The notes under the pieces: model-generated
What the model was told of the DNA's origin: nothing
The model's database searches: none
What the model saw: only the letters and a program-made list of their open reading frames with translations
Shown: in pieces, positions 38,760 through 49,281 of the stretch
Numbering within the stretch: position 1 is the first letter of the stretch
How the letters are laid out: every line of letters begins with the position of its first letter
Program-made: the position numbers and the translations under genes
Assembly: GCF_030285365.1 (NCBI RefSeq)
Contig: NZ_JASVDS010000001.1
Span: forward strand, 682,001-746,000
Direction of reading: 5' to 3'
Source: Roseateles subflavus
GTDB lineage: Bacteria; Pseudomonadota; Gammaproteobacteria; Burkholderiales; Burkholderiaceae_C
DNA: 64,000 bases

Positions 38760-40457
38760 TCAGCCCTGCCGGCGGATCCAGTCGTCGATCCGCCGCGCCA
38801 GCATGTCCAGTGGCACCGCCCCGCCCGCCAGCACGGCGTCGTGGAAGGCGCGCAGGTCGAAACGCGCGCCCAGCGCCTGCTCGGCCCGGCTGCGCAGCGC
38901 CAGCAGGTGCAGCTGACCGATCTTGTAGGACAGCGCCTGCGCCGGCCAGCCGATGTAGCGGTCGATCTCGTTGACGATGTCCACCTCCGACTTCGCCGCA
39001 TGGGCGCGGAAATAGTCGATGGCCTCCTCGCGTGTCCAGCGCATGGCGTGGATGCCGGTGTCCACCACCAGGCGCACGGCGCGCCACATGTCGTAGGTCA
39101 GCTGGCCGAAGTGCGAGAAGGGATCACGGTAGAGCCCGAGCTCGTAGCCCAGCCGCTCTGCGTACAGCGCCCAGCCTTCCAGATAGCCGTTGTAGGCCGC
39201 GAAGCGCCGGAACTTGGGCAGCGCGCCCTGCTCCTGCGCCAGCGCGATCTGCAGGTGGTGCCCCGGCACGGCCTCGTGCGTGGTCAGCACCTCCACCTCG
39301 TACAGCGGGCGCATCTCCGGCCGGTAGAGGTTGACGTAGTAGTAGCCGGCGCGCCGGCCGTCTTCCGAGGGCCCCGCGTAGTAGGCCGCCGTCGTGTTCG
39401 GCGCGCTCGTGTCCGGGATGGGGCGCACGCCGTAGGGGGTGCGCGGCAGCGTGCCGAAGAGCTTGGGCAGCTCGGGGTCGATGCGCTTGCAGGCCAGCAC
39501 GTAGGCGGCAAAGAGCGAGTCCGCGTCCGGTGCGTAGAAGCGTGGATCGGTGCGCAGCCACTCGAAGAAGTCCTGCAGGCTGCCCTCGAAGTCCAGGGAC
39601 GCCATGACCGCCTGCATCTCGTCCTGGATGCGCGCCACCTCGGCCAGGCCGATCTGGTGGATGTCCTGCGCGCTGAGCGGCGTGCTGGTGTGGTGCGCGA
39701 TGCGGTTCGCGTAGTAGGCCTCGCCCTGGGGGCTGTCCCAGATGCCGTGGCTCTCGCGGCAGGCGCCGAGGTAGTCCTCGGCAAAGAAGGCGCGGAAGCG
39801 CCGATAGGCCGGCACGACCTGCTCACGGATCACGGCGATCGCCGCGGCGCGCAGGGCCTCGGCCTCGGGCCAGGCGGCTGGCAGCGCGTGGAAGGCGCTG
39901 AAGAAGGGGCTCGCGGTGGGATCGTCCACCAGCTGGGCGTCGAGCGGCGCCAGCACCCGCTCCATCAGGAAGCGCGGCTGCGTGTGGCCGCGGGCCACCG
40001 CCTCGGCCAGCAGCGCCTGGAACTGCGCCAGATAGCCCGGCAGGCCCTGCAGCCGTCGCAGCCACACCTGCACGTCGGCGGGCGTGTCCAGCGGCATCAG
40101 CTCGGCCAGTTCGTTGAGGCTCTGCGGGCCTTCCCGGGCGGTGATGGCATAGGCCTCGTGGAAGAAGGCCTGGAGGCGGAGGCGGCCCTGAAGCTCCTGC
40201 TCGAACAGCTCGTGAGTGAGTGCTTCCTGCTCGGGCAGTGCGTCGCGCGGGATCGTCTGAAGCTGTGCGAGGGCGTCGCGGTCCGCGGCCTGGCGGGCGG
40301 CGCGGGCCGCGGGGCTCAGGTCCGGCCAGGCGGTGTTGTGGGCGGTCTCGCCGACGTAGGTCGCCAGCAGCGGGTCCGCGGCCATGTCGCGGGCCCAGGT
40401 GGCATCGAGCAGGGCCTGCAGTTGCCGGGAGGCGAGAAGGGTGGTGTCAGAGGTCAT
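38760..40457 (-). CDS. DUF885 family peptidase-like protein
   Basis: 565 residues, no clear signal peptide. The family motif VLTTHEAVPGHHLQIAL (HExxxxHH-like: HEAVPGHH) and EGWALYAERLGYELGLY mark DUF885, proteins that fold like M3/M32-type zinc peptidases. Likely a zinc-dependent carboxypeptidase or dipeptidase. Faces the S46 gene on the opposite strand; the pair and the cyanophycinase suggest staged degradation of peptides. Start ATG 40457. Confidence 0.85.
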   Translation of the reverse strand: MTSDTTLLASRQLQALLDATWARDMAADPLLATYVGETAHNTAWPDLSPAARAARQAADRDALAQLQTIPRDALPEQEALTHELFEQELQGRLRLQAFFHEAYAITAREGPQSLNELAELMPLDTPADVQVWLRRLQGLPGYLAQFQALLAEAVARGHTQPRFLMERVLAPLDAQLVDDPTASPFFSAFHALPAAWPEAEALRAAAIAVIREQVVPAYRRFRAFFAEDYLGACRESHGIWDSPQGEAYYANRIAHHTSTPLSAQDIHQIGLAEVARIQDEMQAVMASLDFEGSLQDFFEWLRTDPRFYAPDADSLFAAYVLACKRIDPELPKLFGTLPRTPYGVRPIPDTSAPNTTAAYYAGPSEDGRRAGYYYVNLYRPEMRPLYEVEVLTTHEAVPGHHLQIALAQEQGALPKFRRFAAYNGYLEGWALYAERLGYELGLYRDPFSHFGQLTYDMWRAVRLVVDTGIHAMRWTREEAIDYFRAHAAKSEVDIVNEIDRYIGWPAQALSYKIGQLHLLALRSRAEQALGARFDLRAFHDAVLAGGAVPLDMLARRIDDWIRRQG

Positions 40458-40634
40458 GGGGGCGTCCGGGGTGCAGGCTGCATCTTGCCAGCGCGGCCCC
40501 TCCCTGCCGTTCGTTCATCGCGGCTGGATGCAGTTCACCCGCACCGGCTGCGCTTTCATCGCCTGCAGGTTTCGGGGTGGCCCCCTATTGACGAAACTTC
40601 AGTCACCGGATCAATCAACGCAAGGAGTTCCACC

Positions 40635-40865
40635 ATGACCACCCGCTCTACCAGCTACATCGCTTTCGTCGTCGGCGTCGCCGCCACTGCTGCCCTCTTC
40701 ACCGGCGTGCGCGTGCAAGTCGACCGTGACGCCGAGTTCCGCAGCCAGATCGTCAAGCTCGAACCCGTGTTCATCCAGGGCAAGCGCGCCGATCAGGTCG
40801 CCCAGATCCAGCAACTGCCCCAGGTCGTCATCAACGGCCGCCGCGCTGATTCCAGCGTGTCATGA
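40635..40865 (+). CDS. Small one-helix exported or membrane protein
   Basis: 76 residues: one hydrophobic helix near the N-terminus (YIAFVVGVAATAALFTGV) and a charged C-terminal part with the repeated phrase KRADQVAQIQQLPQVVINGRRADSS. Strong AAGGAG ribosome site 8 bases before ATG 40635 and a proper terminator after the stop, so it is a real gene hidden within a longer shadow frame. Function unknown. Confidence 0.7.
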   Translation: MTTRSTSYIAFVVGVAATAALFTGVRVQVDRDAEFRSQIVKLEPVFIQGKRADQVAQIQQLPQVVINGRRADSSVS

Positions 40866-40900
40866 ACGGCTCAGCCCTGCGCTGATTGCCATCCCATCGC

Positions 40901-40933
40901 AAAGCCCGGCTTCGGCCGGGCTTTTGCTTTTTC
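40901..40933 (+). terminator. Intrinsic terminator of the 76-residue gene
   Basis: AAAGCCCGGC (40901-40910), loop TTCG, GCCGGGCTTTT (40915-40925) then GCTTTTT. A TTCG tetraloop hairpin with T tract; strong terminator 36 bases past the stop. Confidence 0.9.
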
Positions 40934-41251
40934 CGGACCGCCCGGGCGGGTGATCGGGCCGATGCGCGCGCCGATGCCCGATGCCCGATCGGACGCCGAC
41001 CCCGGCCCGGCGCCCGCCACTCATCCGCAAAGACGGCCATTCGCCGCATGGGCTGCGACGACCGTCCCTCCGCCCGGCATCCTTCAGTTCATGGATCCAC
41101 GGCAGCCGCCACGGACCGACATTCACCGAACCCAGGAGCGCCCCATGAGCTGCAACACCGTCGCCCGCATCATCCTGTGCGCCGTCATGGCCTGGCAGGG
41201 CTACCAGCTGGGCCTGGACTACGGCCGCGCGCTCAAGACCTGGGTCCAGAC

Positions 41252-43138
<1,887 letters not shown>

Positions 43139-43299
43139 GGCAAGCGCGCAATGGTACGCGCTTCGCCCGTCGCGCCCGTCCGCAAGGCGGTGGAGCGGGG
43201 CAAACCGCCGGAAATGCGCGCCTTCCGCGGCCCTGTCCCGGGCGCTGCCGGGCGCTGCGGCTGCGTAAGATGGGCCGCTTGCCAGCCTGGAGTGTTGCC

Positions 43300-43803
43300 A
43301 TGAGCGAGACCGATCCCGACCGCGCCGCCGAATTGCGCCGCAAGCTGATCCGCAACCACCAGGAGGTGCCGCGCGAGCTGTTCGAGCGCGCGCCGCTGTA
43401 CGAGAGCCGCGTGGCCGGCGTGTCGGACGGCACCCTGGCGCGCAAGCTCGGTTGCGGCATCGACACCGTGCCGCCCGGCAAGCAGAGCTGCCCCTACCAC
43501 TTCCACCACACGCAGGAGGAGATGTTCATCATCCTGGCCGGCGAGGGCACCCTGCGCGTGGCCGGCGAGCGCCTGCCCGTGAAGGCGGGGGACGTGATCT
43601 TCATCCCCTGCGGCCCGGACTACCCGCACCACCTCCTCAACACCTCGGCAGCGGACCTCACCTATCTGTCGATCAGCACGCAGGAGCGGCCGGAGGTGTG
43701 CGAGTACCCGGACTCCGACAAGATCGGCGTCTTCTCCAGCAAGGGTTCGGCCTTCCTGCAGCGCCGCGACGCCGGCCTGGACTACTGGGACGGCGAGCCC
43801 TGA
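43300..43803 (+). CDS. Cupin domain-containing protein
   Basis: 167 residues. Core cupin motifs: [25 protein letters not shown] (metal-binding His/His/Glu) and the second motif [14 protein letters not shown] with a His. The family includes phosphomannose isomerase-like and dioxygenase-like members, and the substrate cannot be told. ATG 43300 is preceded by GCCTGGAGTGTTGCC; the frame reaching back to 43129 is a shadow beyond the true start. Divergent from recQ. Confidence 0.85.
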   Translation: MSETDPDRAAELRRKLIRNHQEVPRELFERAPLYESRVAGVSDGTLARKLGCGIDTVPPGKQSCPYHFHHTQEEMFIILAGEGTLRVAGERLPVKAGDVIFIPCGPDYPHHLLNTSAADLTYLSISTQERPEVCEYPDSDKIGVFSSKGSAFLQRRDAGLDYWDGEP

Positions 43804-43815
43804 GCGGCCGGGCGC

Positions 43816-44556
43816 TCAGCGCGGCGGCTTCTCGCCCAGGGCATTGACCTTGGCGAGTCCGCTCGTGCGGCGCTTGACTTCCGGGGCGCCCCAGTACTCG
43901 ACCGTGCCGATGCCGGAGACGCTCACCCGCAGCTCGTCGGTGACCCACAGATTGGCCTGCCCGATGCCGCTGATGGCCACCGTGGCCTGATCGGCACGCA
44001 GCTGCTCGGCCAGCAGCTTGCCCTTGCCGGTGACCTGCAGGTTCAGCTCGTGGACCTGCCCCTTGAGCTGCCCCTCGCCCGAGCCCGAGATGCCGAAGCT
44101 CAGCTGCTCGGCCACGAGGTCGTCGAAGCGCACCTGCCCCGCACCTGAAATATGGATGGCCACGCGCTGAAGCCGGACGGGCTCCGCGGCCCGCAGGTCG
44201 ACCGCGCCGGAGATCACCAGCTGGCGCAGATTGCGCATGCTCACGTCCACCAGCAGGCGCTGGCTGTTCCAGAACTTCCAGGTGCCGGATGGGCGGATGA
44301 GCAGCTTGTCGTTCTGCAGCTCGACGGTGACGTCCTTCTGCAGCTCGGCGTCCCCCACGATGAAGACCTGGTCCCGCGGGCCCTGCACCAGGCGCAGCTG
44401 CGCGGTGCCGGCAATCTCGAGGCGGTCGAAGGGGCCGGGCGTGTAGAGCCGGCCCTCGGGCTCGTCGGCGCGGGCCGCCAAGGGCAGGACGGCCAGCGCG
44501 CAGGCCAGGGCCAGGCACCGGGAGGCCAGAGACAGGGGCAGGTGGGAGGCGCTCAT
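43816..44556 (-). CDS. DUF2807 (head GIN) periplasmic protein
   Basis: 246 residues with a signal peptide (CLALACALAVLPLAARADE) and a repetitive beta-helix-like DUF2807 domain with strings such as LVISGAVDLRA, ISGAGQVRFDD, SFGISGSGEGQL, ISGIGQANLWV. Such proteins are predicted surface or envelope beta-solenoids of unknown role. It overlaps the LytTR regulator gene by four bases (ATGA), so it is co-translated with the signalling pair and is a likely target or partner. Confidence 0.8.
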   Translation of the reverse strand: MSASHLPLSLASRCLALACALAVLPLAARADEPEGRLYTPGPFDRLEIAGTAQLRLVQGPRDQVFIVGDAELQKDVTVELQNDKLLIRPSGTWKFWNSQRLLVDVSMRNLRQLVISGAVDLRAAEPVRLQRVAIHISGAGQVRFDDLVAEQLSFGISGSGEGQLKGQVHELNLQVTGKGKLLAEQLRADQATVAISGIGQANLWVTDELRVSVSGIGTVEYWGAPEVKRRTSGLAKVNALGEKPPR

Positions 44557-45320
44557 ATCGACTGCTCACGCAAACGCTTGGAGACCTCGCGGCTGGCCGT
44601 GAAGCGCGTGCCGTCGCGCATCTGGACCACCAGCTGGGAGTTCTCGTCCGGGCTCATGGACTCGACGAAGTCGAGGTTGACGATGCAGCTGCGCTGCAGC
44701 TTCAGGAAGCGCAGCGGATCCAGCCGCTGCTCGAAGGCCGTGATGGGCAGGCGCACGAGGAACTGGCGCCCGCGGCTGGCGACGGCGGTGTACTTCGTGT
44801 CGGAGCGCAGGTACTCGATGGCCTCGACCTGCAGCGGGAAGATCTTGCCCTGGTCCCGCACCAGGATGCGCTGCAGCGGCTCCAGCTCGGCGCCGGGCAG
44901 GGCCGCGGTCTCCAGCGCGCCCTGCCACTGCTGCAGGTGGCCCACCGTCTGCAGCGCGTGCTGCACGGCCTCCTCGAAGCGCTCCTGCGAGAAGGGCTTG
45001 AGCAGGTAGTCCACGGCGTGCAGCTCGAAGGCCGCCAGGGCGTGCTCGTCGTAGGCGGTGGTGAAGATCACGGCCGGGCTCTGGGCCAGGCCCGCCTCGC
45101 CGAGCGCGCGCAGGACCTGCAGGCCGGTCATGCCGGGCATCTGGATGTCCATGAAGACCAGGCCCGGCTGCAGGCGCCGGACGGCCTCCAGCGCCGCCGG
45201 GCCGTCGCTGCACTGCGCCACGAGCTCCAGCTGCGGCAGGGCGTGGACCCACTCGGCCAGGCTTTCGGCGGCCAGGGGCTCGTCCTCGGCGATGAGGGTG
45301 CGGATGGGGGAAGCGTTCAT
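44553..45320 (-). CDS. LytTR-type response regulator (LytR/AlgR family)
   Basis: 255 residues: receiver domain with IAEDEPLAAESL (Asp pocket), phosphoacceptor Asp in LVFMDIQMPGMTG, Lys in YLLKPFSQERFEE, then a C-terminal LytTR DNA-binding domain (EPLQRILVRDQGKIFPLQVEAIEYLRSDTKYTAV to RFLKLQRSCIVNLDFVES). Works with the LytS-like kinase encoded directly upstream (4-base overlap). Binds direct repeats; no targets are evident here. Confidence 0.93.
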   Translation of the reverse strand: MNASPIRTLIAEDEPLAAESLAEWVHALPQLELVAQCSDGPAALEAVRRLQPGLVFMDIQMPGMTGLQVLRALGEAGLAQSPAVIFTTAYDEHALAAFELHAVDYLLKPFSQERFEEAVQHALQTVGHLQQWQGALETAALPGAELEPLQRILVRDQGKIFPLQVEAIEYLRSDTKYTAVASRGRQFLVRLPITAFEQRLDPLRFLKLQRSCIVNLDFVESMSPDENSQLVVQMRDGTRFTASREVSKRLREQSI

Positions 45321-46444
45321 GTGGCTTGCGGGATCCAGAGGTCGACGCGGAAACCGGCGCCGGGTTGCGTGTGGACGCGCAGGCGGGCGCGGCCGTCGTA
45401 GTCGAGCGCGAAGCGGCGGCGCAGCGCGCCCAGCCCGATGCCGCTGCGCCCGGGGCGCTCGGCGTCCAGGCGGGCCGGGTCGCAGCCCTCGCCGTCATCC
45501 TGTACGCACAGGTTCAGTCCGCCGTTGAGGGCGTCCCGCTGTGCGCTGATGCGGATGGTGCCGCCCTGCACGCGCGGCGCCAGGCCATGCACGATGCAGT
45601 TCTCGACCAGGGGCTGCAGCGTGAGCGGCGGCACTTCGTCCTGCAGCACGGCCTCGTCGAGCGCCCAGCTCACCTGCAGGCGCGGGCCCAGGCGCAGGGC
45701 CTCGAGGGCGAGGTAGTCGCGCACGAAGTCCAGCTCCTGCTGCAGGTCCACGCGGTCGGTGGCGCTGCGCTTGCTGTCCAGCACGTAGCGCAGCATGCCG
45801 GCGAAGCGCAGCAGCGCCTGCTCGGCGGCCCGGGCGTCCTTGCGCGTGAGGGCGATCAGCGAGTTGAGCGTGTTGAAGAGGAAATGCGGATTGAGCTTGC
45901 CGCTGATGGCCGACAGCTCGGCGCGTGCCAGGGCCGACTCCGCCTGCGCCGCCGCGACGGCCAGGGCCCGGGCGCGTCGGGCGCTGAAGACCGCGCCGAA
46001 GCCCGTGGCCAGCGCGGCATAGACGATCAGGCCCCAGATGGCGCGCCACAGGATGTACTGGGCCAGCAGGGCATCCGCGTGCTCGCTGCCGAACAGGGCC
46101 CGCGCCAGGGCGTAGTCCAGCAGCAGCCAGACGCCGGCGAACAGCACCGCCGCGCCGGCGTGCATCAGCCCCAGCAGCCAGGCCGGCCGGCTGCGGCGGC
46201 TCACCCGGCGCATCCAGGGATAGACGGCCGCGCCCATCAGGGCGGGCGCCCACAGCGTCATCGTCGCCTGCAGCAGCGCCTCCCAGACCTTCCACGGCCC
46301 GCGCTGGAACTCCGTGCCAGCCAGCACGAAGAGCCCCCAGGTCAAGGCGCAGATGCCGGCATAGCCCAGCCACAGCCGGCGCGAGCCGGGCGCGGCGGCA
46401 CCGGCGGCGGGCGACGGCGGGGCGGAGGCGATCAGGGGATCCAT
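45317..46444 (-). CDS. LytS-like sensor histidine kinase
   Basis: 375 residues. Four or five N-terminal membrane helices, then the His_kinase (PF06580) domain with the phosphoacceptor His in NPHFLFNTLNSLIALTRKD, and the ATPase HATPase_c region with LQPLVENCIVHGLAPRVQGG and QDDGEGCDP and SGIGLGALRRRF. Partner of the LytTR regulator in an overlap operon. The signal sensed is unknown. Confidence 0.92.
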   Translation of the reverse strand: MDPLIASAPPSPAAGAAAPGSRRLWLGYAGICALTWGLFVLAGTEFQRGPWKVWEALLQATMTLWAPALMGAAVYPWMRRVSRRSRPAWLLGLMHAGAAVLFAGVWLLLDYALARALFGSEHADALLAQYILWRAIWGLIVYAALATGFGAVFSARRARALAVAAAQAESALARAELSAISGKLNPHFLFNTLNSLIALTRKDARAAEQALLRFAGMLRYVLDSKRSATDRVDLQQELDFVRDYLALEALRLGPRLQVSWALDEAVLQDEVPPLTLQPLVENCIVHGLAPRVQGGTIRISAQRDALNGGLNLCVQDDGEGCDPARLDAERPGRSGIGLGALRRRFALDYDGRARLRVHTQPGAGFRVDLWIPQAT

Positions 46445-46531
46445 GCCGGCATCTTAGGCAGCGCCGGGCCCGGCGGGCGGGCGGCGGGCCCAAATGCGGG
46501 AATCAAGGCATCGGATGCGACTGCGACCGCT

Positions 46532-48049
46532 TCAGAAGAAGTCCACGGCGCTGGTGGCGGCCGGGGGCGGCGCAGGGGGCTGGGGGGCCGGCCTCGGGGC
46601 CGCGGCCGCCGCGCGGGAGGCGCCGTGGGGGCCTGATTCCGCCTGCTGCAGCCCGGCCACCATGCTGCGAAGGGCCGAGGCGCTCTGGTTCATGCTGTCG
46701 GCCGTCATCACCGATTCCGCCACCAGCGAGGCGTTGTCGTCCGTCAGGGCCGCGAGGTCCCGCAGCGCCTGCATCATCTGGACGAGCTCCTGGCTCTGGG
46801 TCTGGGCGTCGGTCGAGAGCGTGCGCGTGTGCTCGGCCACCGTGCTGACGCCCTCCAGCACGGCCCGCAGCTGCTGCTGGACGCTCATGATCTGGTCCAT
46901 GCCCTGCTGCGACTGCCGGGTGGCGCGCTCGATGAGCCCCTTCACCTGCCCGGCGGCCTCCGTGGTGCGGGCCGAGAGGCTGCGCACCTCGCTGGCCACC
47001 ACGGCAAAGCCGCGCCCGGCCGTGCCGGCGCGGGCGGCCTCGATGGCGGCGTTCAGCGCGAGGATGTTGGTCTGGAAGGCGATGGACTCGATGAGCGCCA
47101 GCGCCTCGCGCATCTCCGACGAGCGCTGGCTGATCAGCTCGATGCTCTGCACCGCGGTCTGGACGACGTCCGTCCCCCGGCGGGCCTGCGTGCTGAGCTC
47201 AGCGCACTGGCGGTCCACCGCGGTGATGTTGGTGGCCGTGCTCTGGACCTGGTCCACCGAGCCCTGCACGGACTCCGACAGCGAGCGCAGGCTCGCGGTC
47301 TGCTGGTCCGTGCGGATCGCCAGCTGCTGGGCGCCCTGCGACATGCGCTCGCCGGCCATCGCCACCTCGTCCGAGCCGGAGGCCATGGCCGCCACCACCG
47401 AGTGCAGCTGCTCCTGCGTGGACCGCAGCGAGCGCAGATTGCGGTGGGCGGCGTGCCGCTCGCCGAGCATCCGGTTGACCATCACGGCCAGCCCCAGCAG
47501 GAAGCCGGCCAGGCCCATGACGTAGCGCAGCACGATGGGATCCTGCTGGGTCAGGAAGGACCAGCCCACGCTGATCGGCACCATGAGCAGCGCGGCCGTC
47601 ATCGGCCAGTGCGCGATCAGCGAGCGCAGGCCCTGCTGGACGCCCCACAGGCCCACCTGGGCGACGAACATCAGGCTGTAGCCCAGGAAGAAGGTGGGGC
47701 GGTCCATGCTGCTCAGGGCGGCGGCGGTCCACCAGGCCACGGCGATCACACCCTGCAGGACGAGGGTCTGCAGCACGAGTCGGGGGGTGCGGTGCGCACG
47801 GGTCAGGGCCGTGCCCCACAGCAGCGCCAGCGCCATGGCCAGGCCGATGGCGGCCGCCAGCAGATTGGGCCGGGGGCTGGTCGGCAGCGTGGCGCGGTCC
47901 GCGGCGTAGAAGGCGGCCCCGATCAGACAGACGATGGCGAAGTGCCGGAACACGAGGTCGTCCAGGCGGCGCCAGAGGCTCAGGCAGCACAGTCCCACCG
48001 CGCCCAGAGCCACGCAGACACACAGGGAAAACGCCTCGATCGCAGTCAT
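46532..48049 (-). CDS. Methyl-accepting chemotaxis protein with multi-helix membrane sensor
   Basis: 505 residues. Six or seven hydrophobic segments at the N-terminus (residues 1-215) without an obvious periplasmic ligand domain or HAMP, followed by a cytoplasmic signalling coiled coil with the conserved hairpin tip [22 protein letters not shown] and [28 protein letters not shown]. The Ala/Pro-rich end is a flexible tail without a CheR-binding NWETF-like motif. Likely senses membrane or energy state. Faces ssb's promoter region with 185 bases between. Confidence 0.9.
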   Translation of the reverse strand: MTAIEAFSLCVCVALGAVGLCCLSLWRRLDDLVFRHFAIVCLIGAAFYAADRATLPTSPRPNLLAAAIGLAMALALLWGTALTRAHRTPRLVLQTLVLQGVIAVAWWTAAALSSMDRPTFFLGYSLMFVAQVGLWGVQQGLRSLIAHWPMTAALLMVPISVGWSFLTQQDPIVLRYVMGLAGFLLGLAVMVNRMLGERHAAHRNLRSLRSTQEQLHSVVAAMASGSDEVAMAGERMSQGAQQLAIRTDQQTASLRSLSESVQGSVDQVQSTATNITAVDRQCAELSTQARRGTDVVQTAVQSIELISQRSSEMREALALIESIAFQTNILALNAAIEAARAGTAGRGFAVVASEVRSLSARTTEAAGQVKGLIERATRQSQQGMDQIMSVQQQLRAVLEGVSTVAEHTRTLSTDAQTQSQELVQMMQALRDLAALTDDNASLVAESVMTADSMNQSASALRSMVAGLQQAESGPHGASRAAAAAPRPAPQPPAPPPAATSAVDFF

Positions 48050-48234
48050 GCCGCCGGCCTCACTTGCACCTAGATGGAGCGTTCCAGTGTAGGGCGGGGG
48101 GGGCGGCCGTCGGTGTTGCGCGGCGGGTACGAGGCCCCCTCAAAGGCTCCTGAACCGGACGGATTCCCGCATCTGCCGTCTGGAAGGGGGCAGGCATAAT
48201 CGGGGCTTTGAATCTTTAGTCCGCAGGCGCTTCC

Positions 48235-48783
48235 ATGGCATCCGTCAACAAAGTCATCCTCATTGGCAACCTGGGTCGTGACCCCGAGGTTCGCTACACC
48301 CCCAGCGGCGCCGCGGTCTGCAACATCAGCCTGGCGACCACCCGCAACTGGAAGAGCCGCGAAGGCGGTGAGCGCCAGGAAGAGACCGAATGGCACCGCG
48401 TGGTCTTCTATGACCGCCTGGCCGAGATTGCCGGCGAGTACCTGAAGAAGGGCCGCCCGGTCTACGTCGAGGGCCGCCTGAAGACCCGCAAGTGGCAGGA
48501 CAAGGAAGGCCGCGACCAGTACACCACCGAGATCATCGCCGAGCAGATGCAGCTCCTGGGCGGCCGTGACAGCGGCGGCGGTGACGACTTCGGCGGTGGC
48601 GGCGGTGGCGGCTACAACCGCGAGCGCAGCGCCCCGCAGGGCGGTGGCGACGACTTCGGCGGCGGCGAAGCCCGCGCCCCGCGCGCCGCGGCGCCTCGCG
48701 CCCCGGCTCCCCGTCCGGCGCCGGCTCCGGCCCAGCGTCCGGCCACCGGGTTTGATGACATGGATGACGATATTCCCTTCTAG
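48235..48783 (+). CDS. ssb: Single-stranded DNA-binding protein
   Basis: 182 residues: N-terminal OB fold ([23 protein letters not shown] to [24 protein letters not shown]), a Gly-rich then Ala/Pro-rich linker, and the acidic tip DDMDDDIPF that binds partner proteins such as RecQ and PriA. Typical for betaproteobacteria. ATG 48235 has GCAGGCGCTTCC before it. Followed by a strong terminator; the probable island starts after it. Confidence 0.97.
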   Translation: MASVNKVILIGNLGRDPEVRYTPSGAAVCNISLATTRNWKSREGGERQEETEWHRVVFYDRLAEIAGEYLKKGRPVYVEGRLKTRKWQDKEGRDQYTTEIIAEQMQLLGGRDSGGGDDFGGGGGGGYNRERSAPQGGGDDFGGGEARAPRAAAPRAPAPRPAPAPAQRPATGFDDMDDDIPF

Positions 48784-48813
48784 GATCTACCTTTACCTGA
48801 ACGGTAAACAAAG

Positions 48814-48850
48814 AGCCCCCAGCCCCCATGGCTGGGGGCTATTTTCTTGT
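48814..48850 (+). terminator. Intrinsic terminator of ssb
   Basis: AGCCCCCAGCC (48814-48824), loop CCCAT, GGCTGGGGGCT (48830-48840), then ATTTTCTTGTT. An 11-base perfect stem; it marks the end of the backbone gene set before the accessory region. Confidence 0.95.
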
Positions 48851-49281
48851 TGCTCATGAGTAGTGCCCAATGAAGCCTCTGGGTTGTTGGCGGCTACCTT
48901 TGGGAAAGTGTCAACTTCTGGCGCAGCTGCACTGGTTTTTGAAGGCAGCAGTGAATGCCAAGGGAACTGACCTGCCTCCTGCTGGTACCGGCCACGCTGA
49001 CTAACAGGTTCGGTTCGTACTGCTCGCATTGCTTGCTTGCTCAGAGTCGCAACTAGGTGCGAAAGGGCTTCACTAGGCTGCAAGCTGTCGCTTGAGGCGG
49101 GCTTAGCAGCCGACAGCTTTCGGGCCTGAGCAGAGCTTCGAATCACCGATTCGCCGCCCGAAAACCAGTCATTCCGGTAGTGAACGCAGCACTTGTCCGC
49201 TCAGATCAAAACCAGCGCGCGCTCAAGAGAACGAAGCTAGGCAGCGAGCACATCTGGATAGGTCGGCGCAAATTTTGCGAA
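48851..49281. other. Gene-free junction between ssb and the defence island
   Basis: About 430 bases without a convincing gene. Base composition drops compared with the left side. A minus-strand open frame (48793-49146) runs across the ssb terminator and is not credible. This is the likeliest place for the island's left end, but the second end lies beyond the window and no direct repeat can be tested. Confidence 0.5.

Noticed and set aside
36494..39001. Minus-strand 835-codon frame opposite the S46 peptidase
   Set aside because: Shadow; the S46 protein has signal peptide and catalytic motifs.
40950..41144. N-terminal extension of the 48-residue frame
   Set aside because: Proline/arginine-rich shadow; ribosome site supports ATG 41145 only.
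48793..49146. 117-codon minus-strand frame across the ssb terminator
   Set aside because: It ends inside the terminator hairpin region, lacks a ribosome site and has no coding look.
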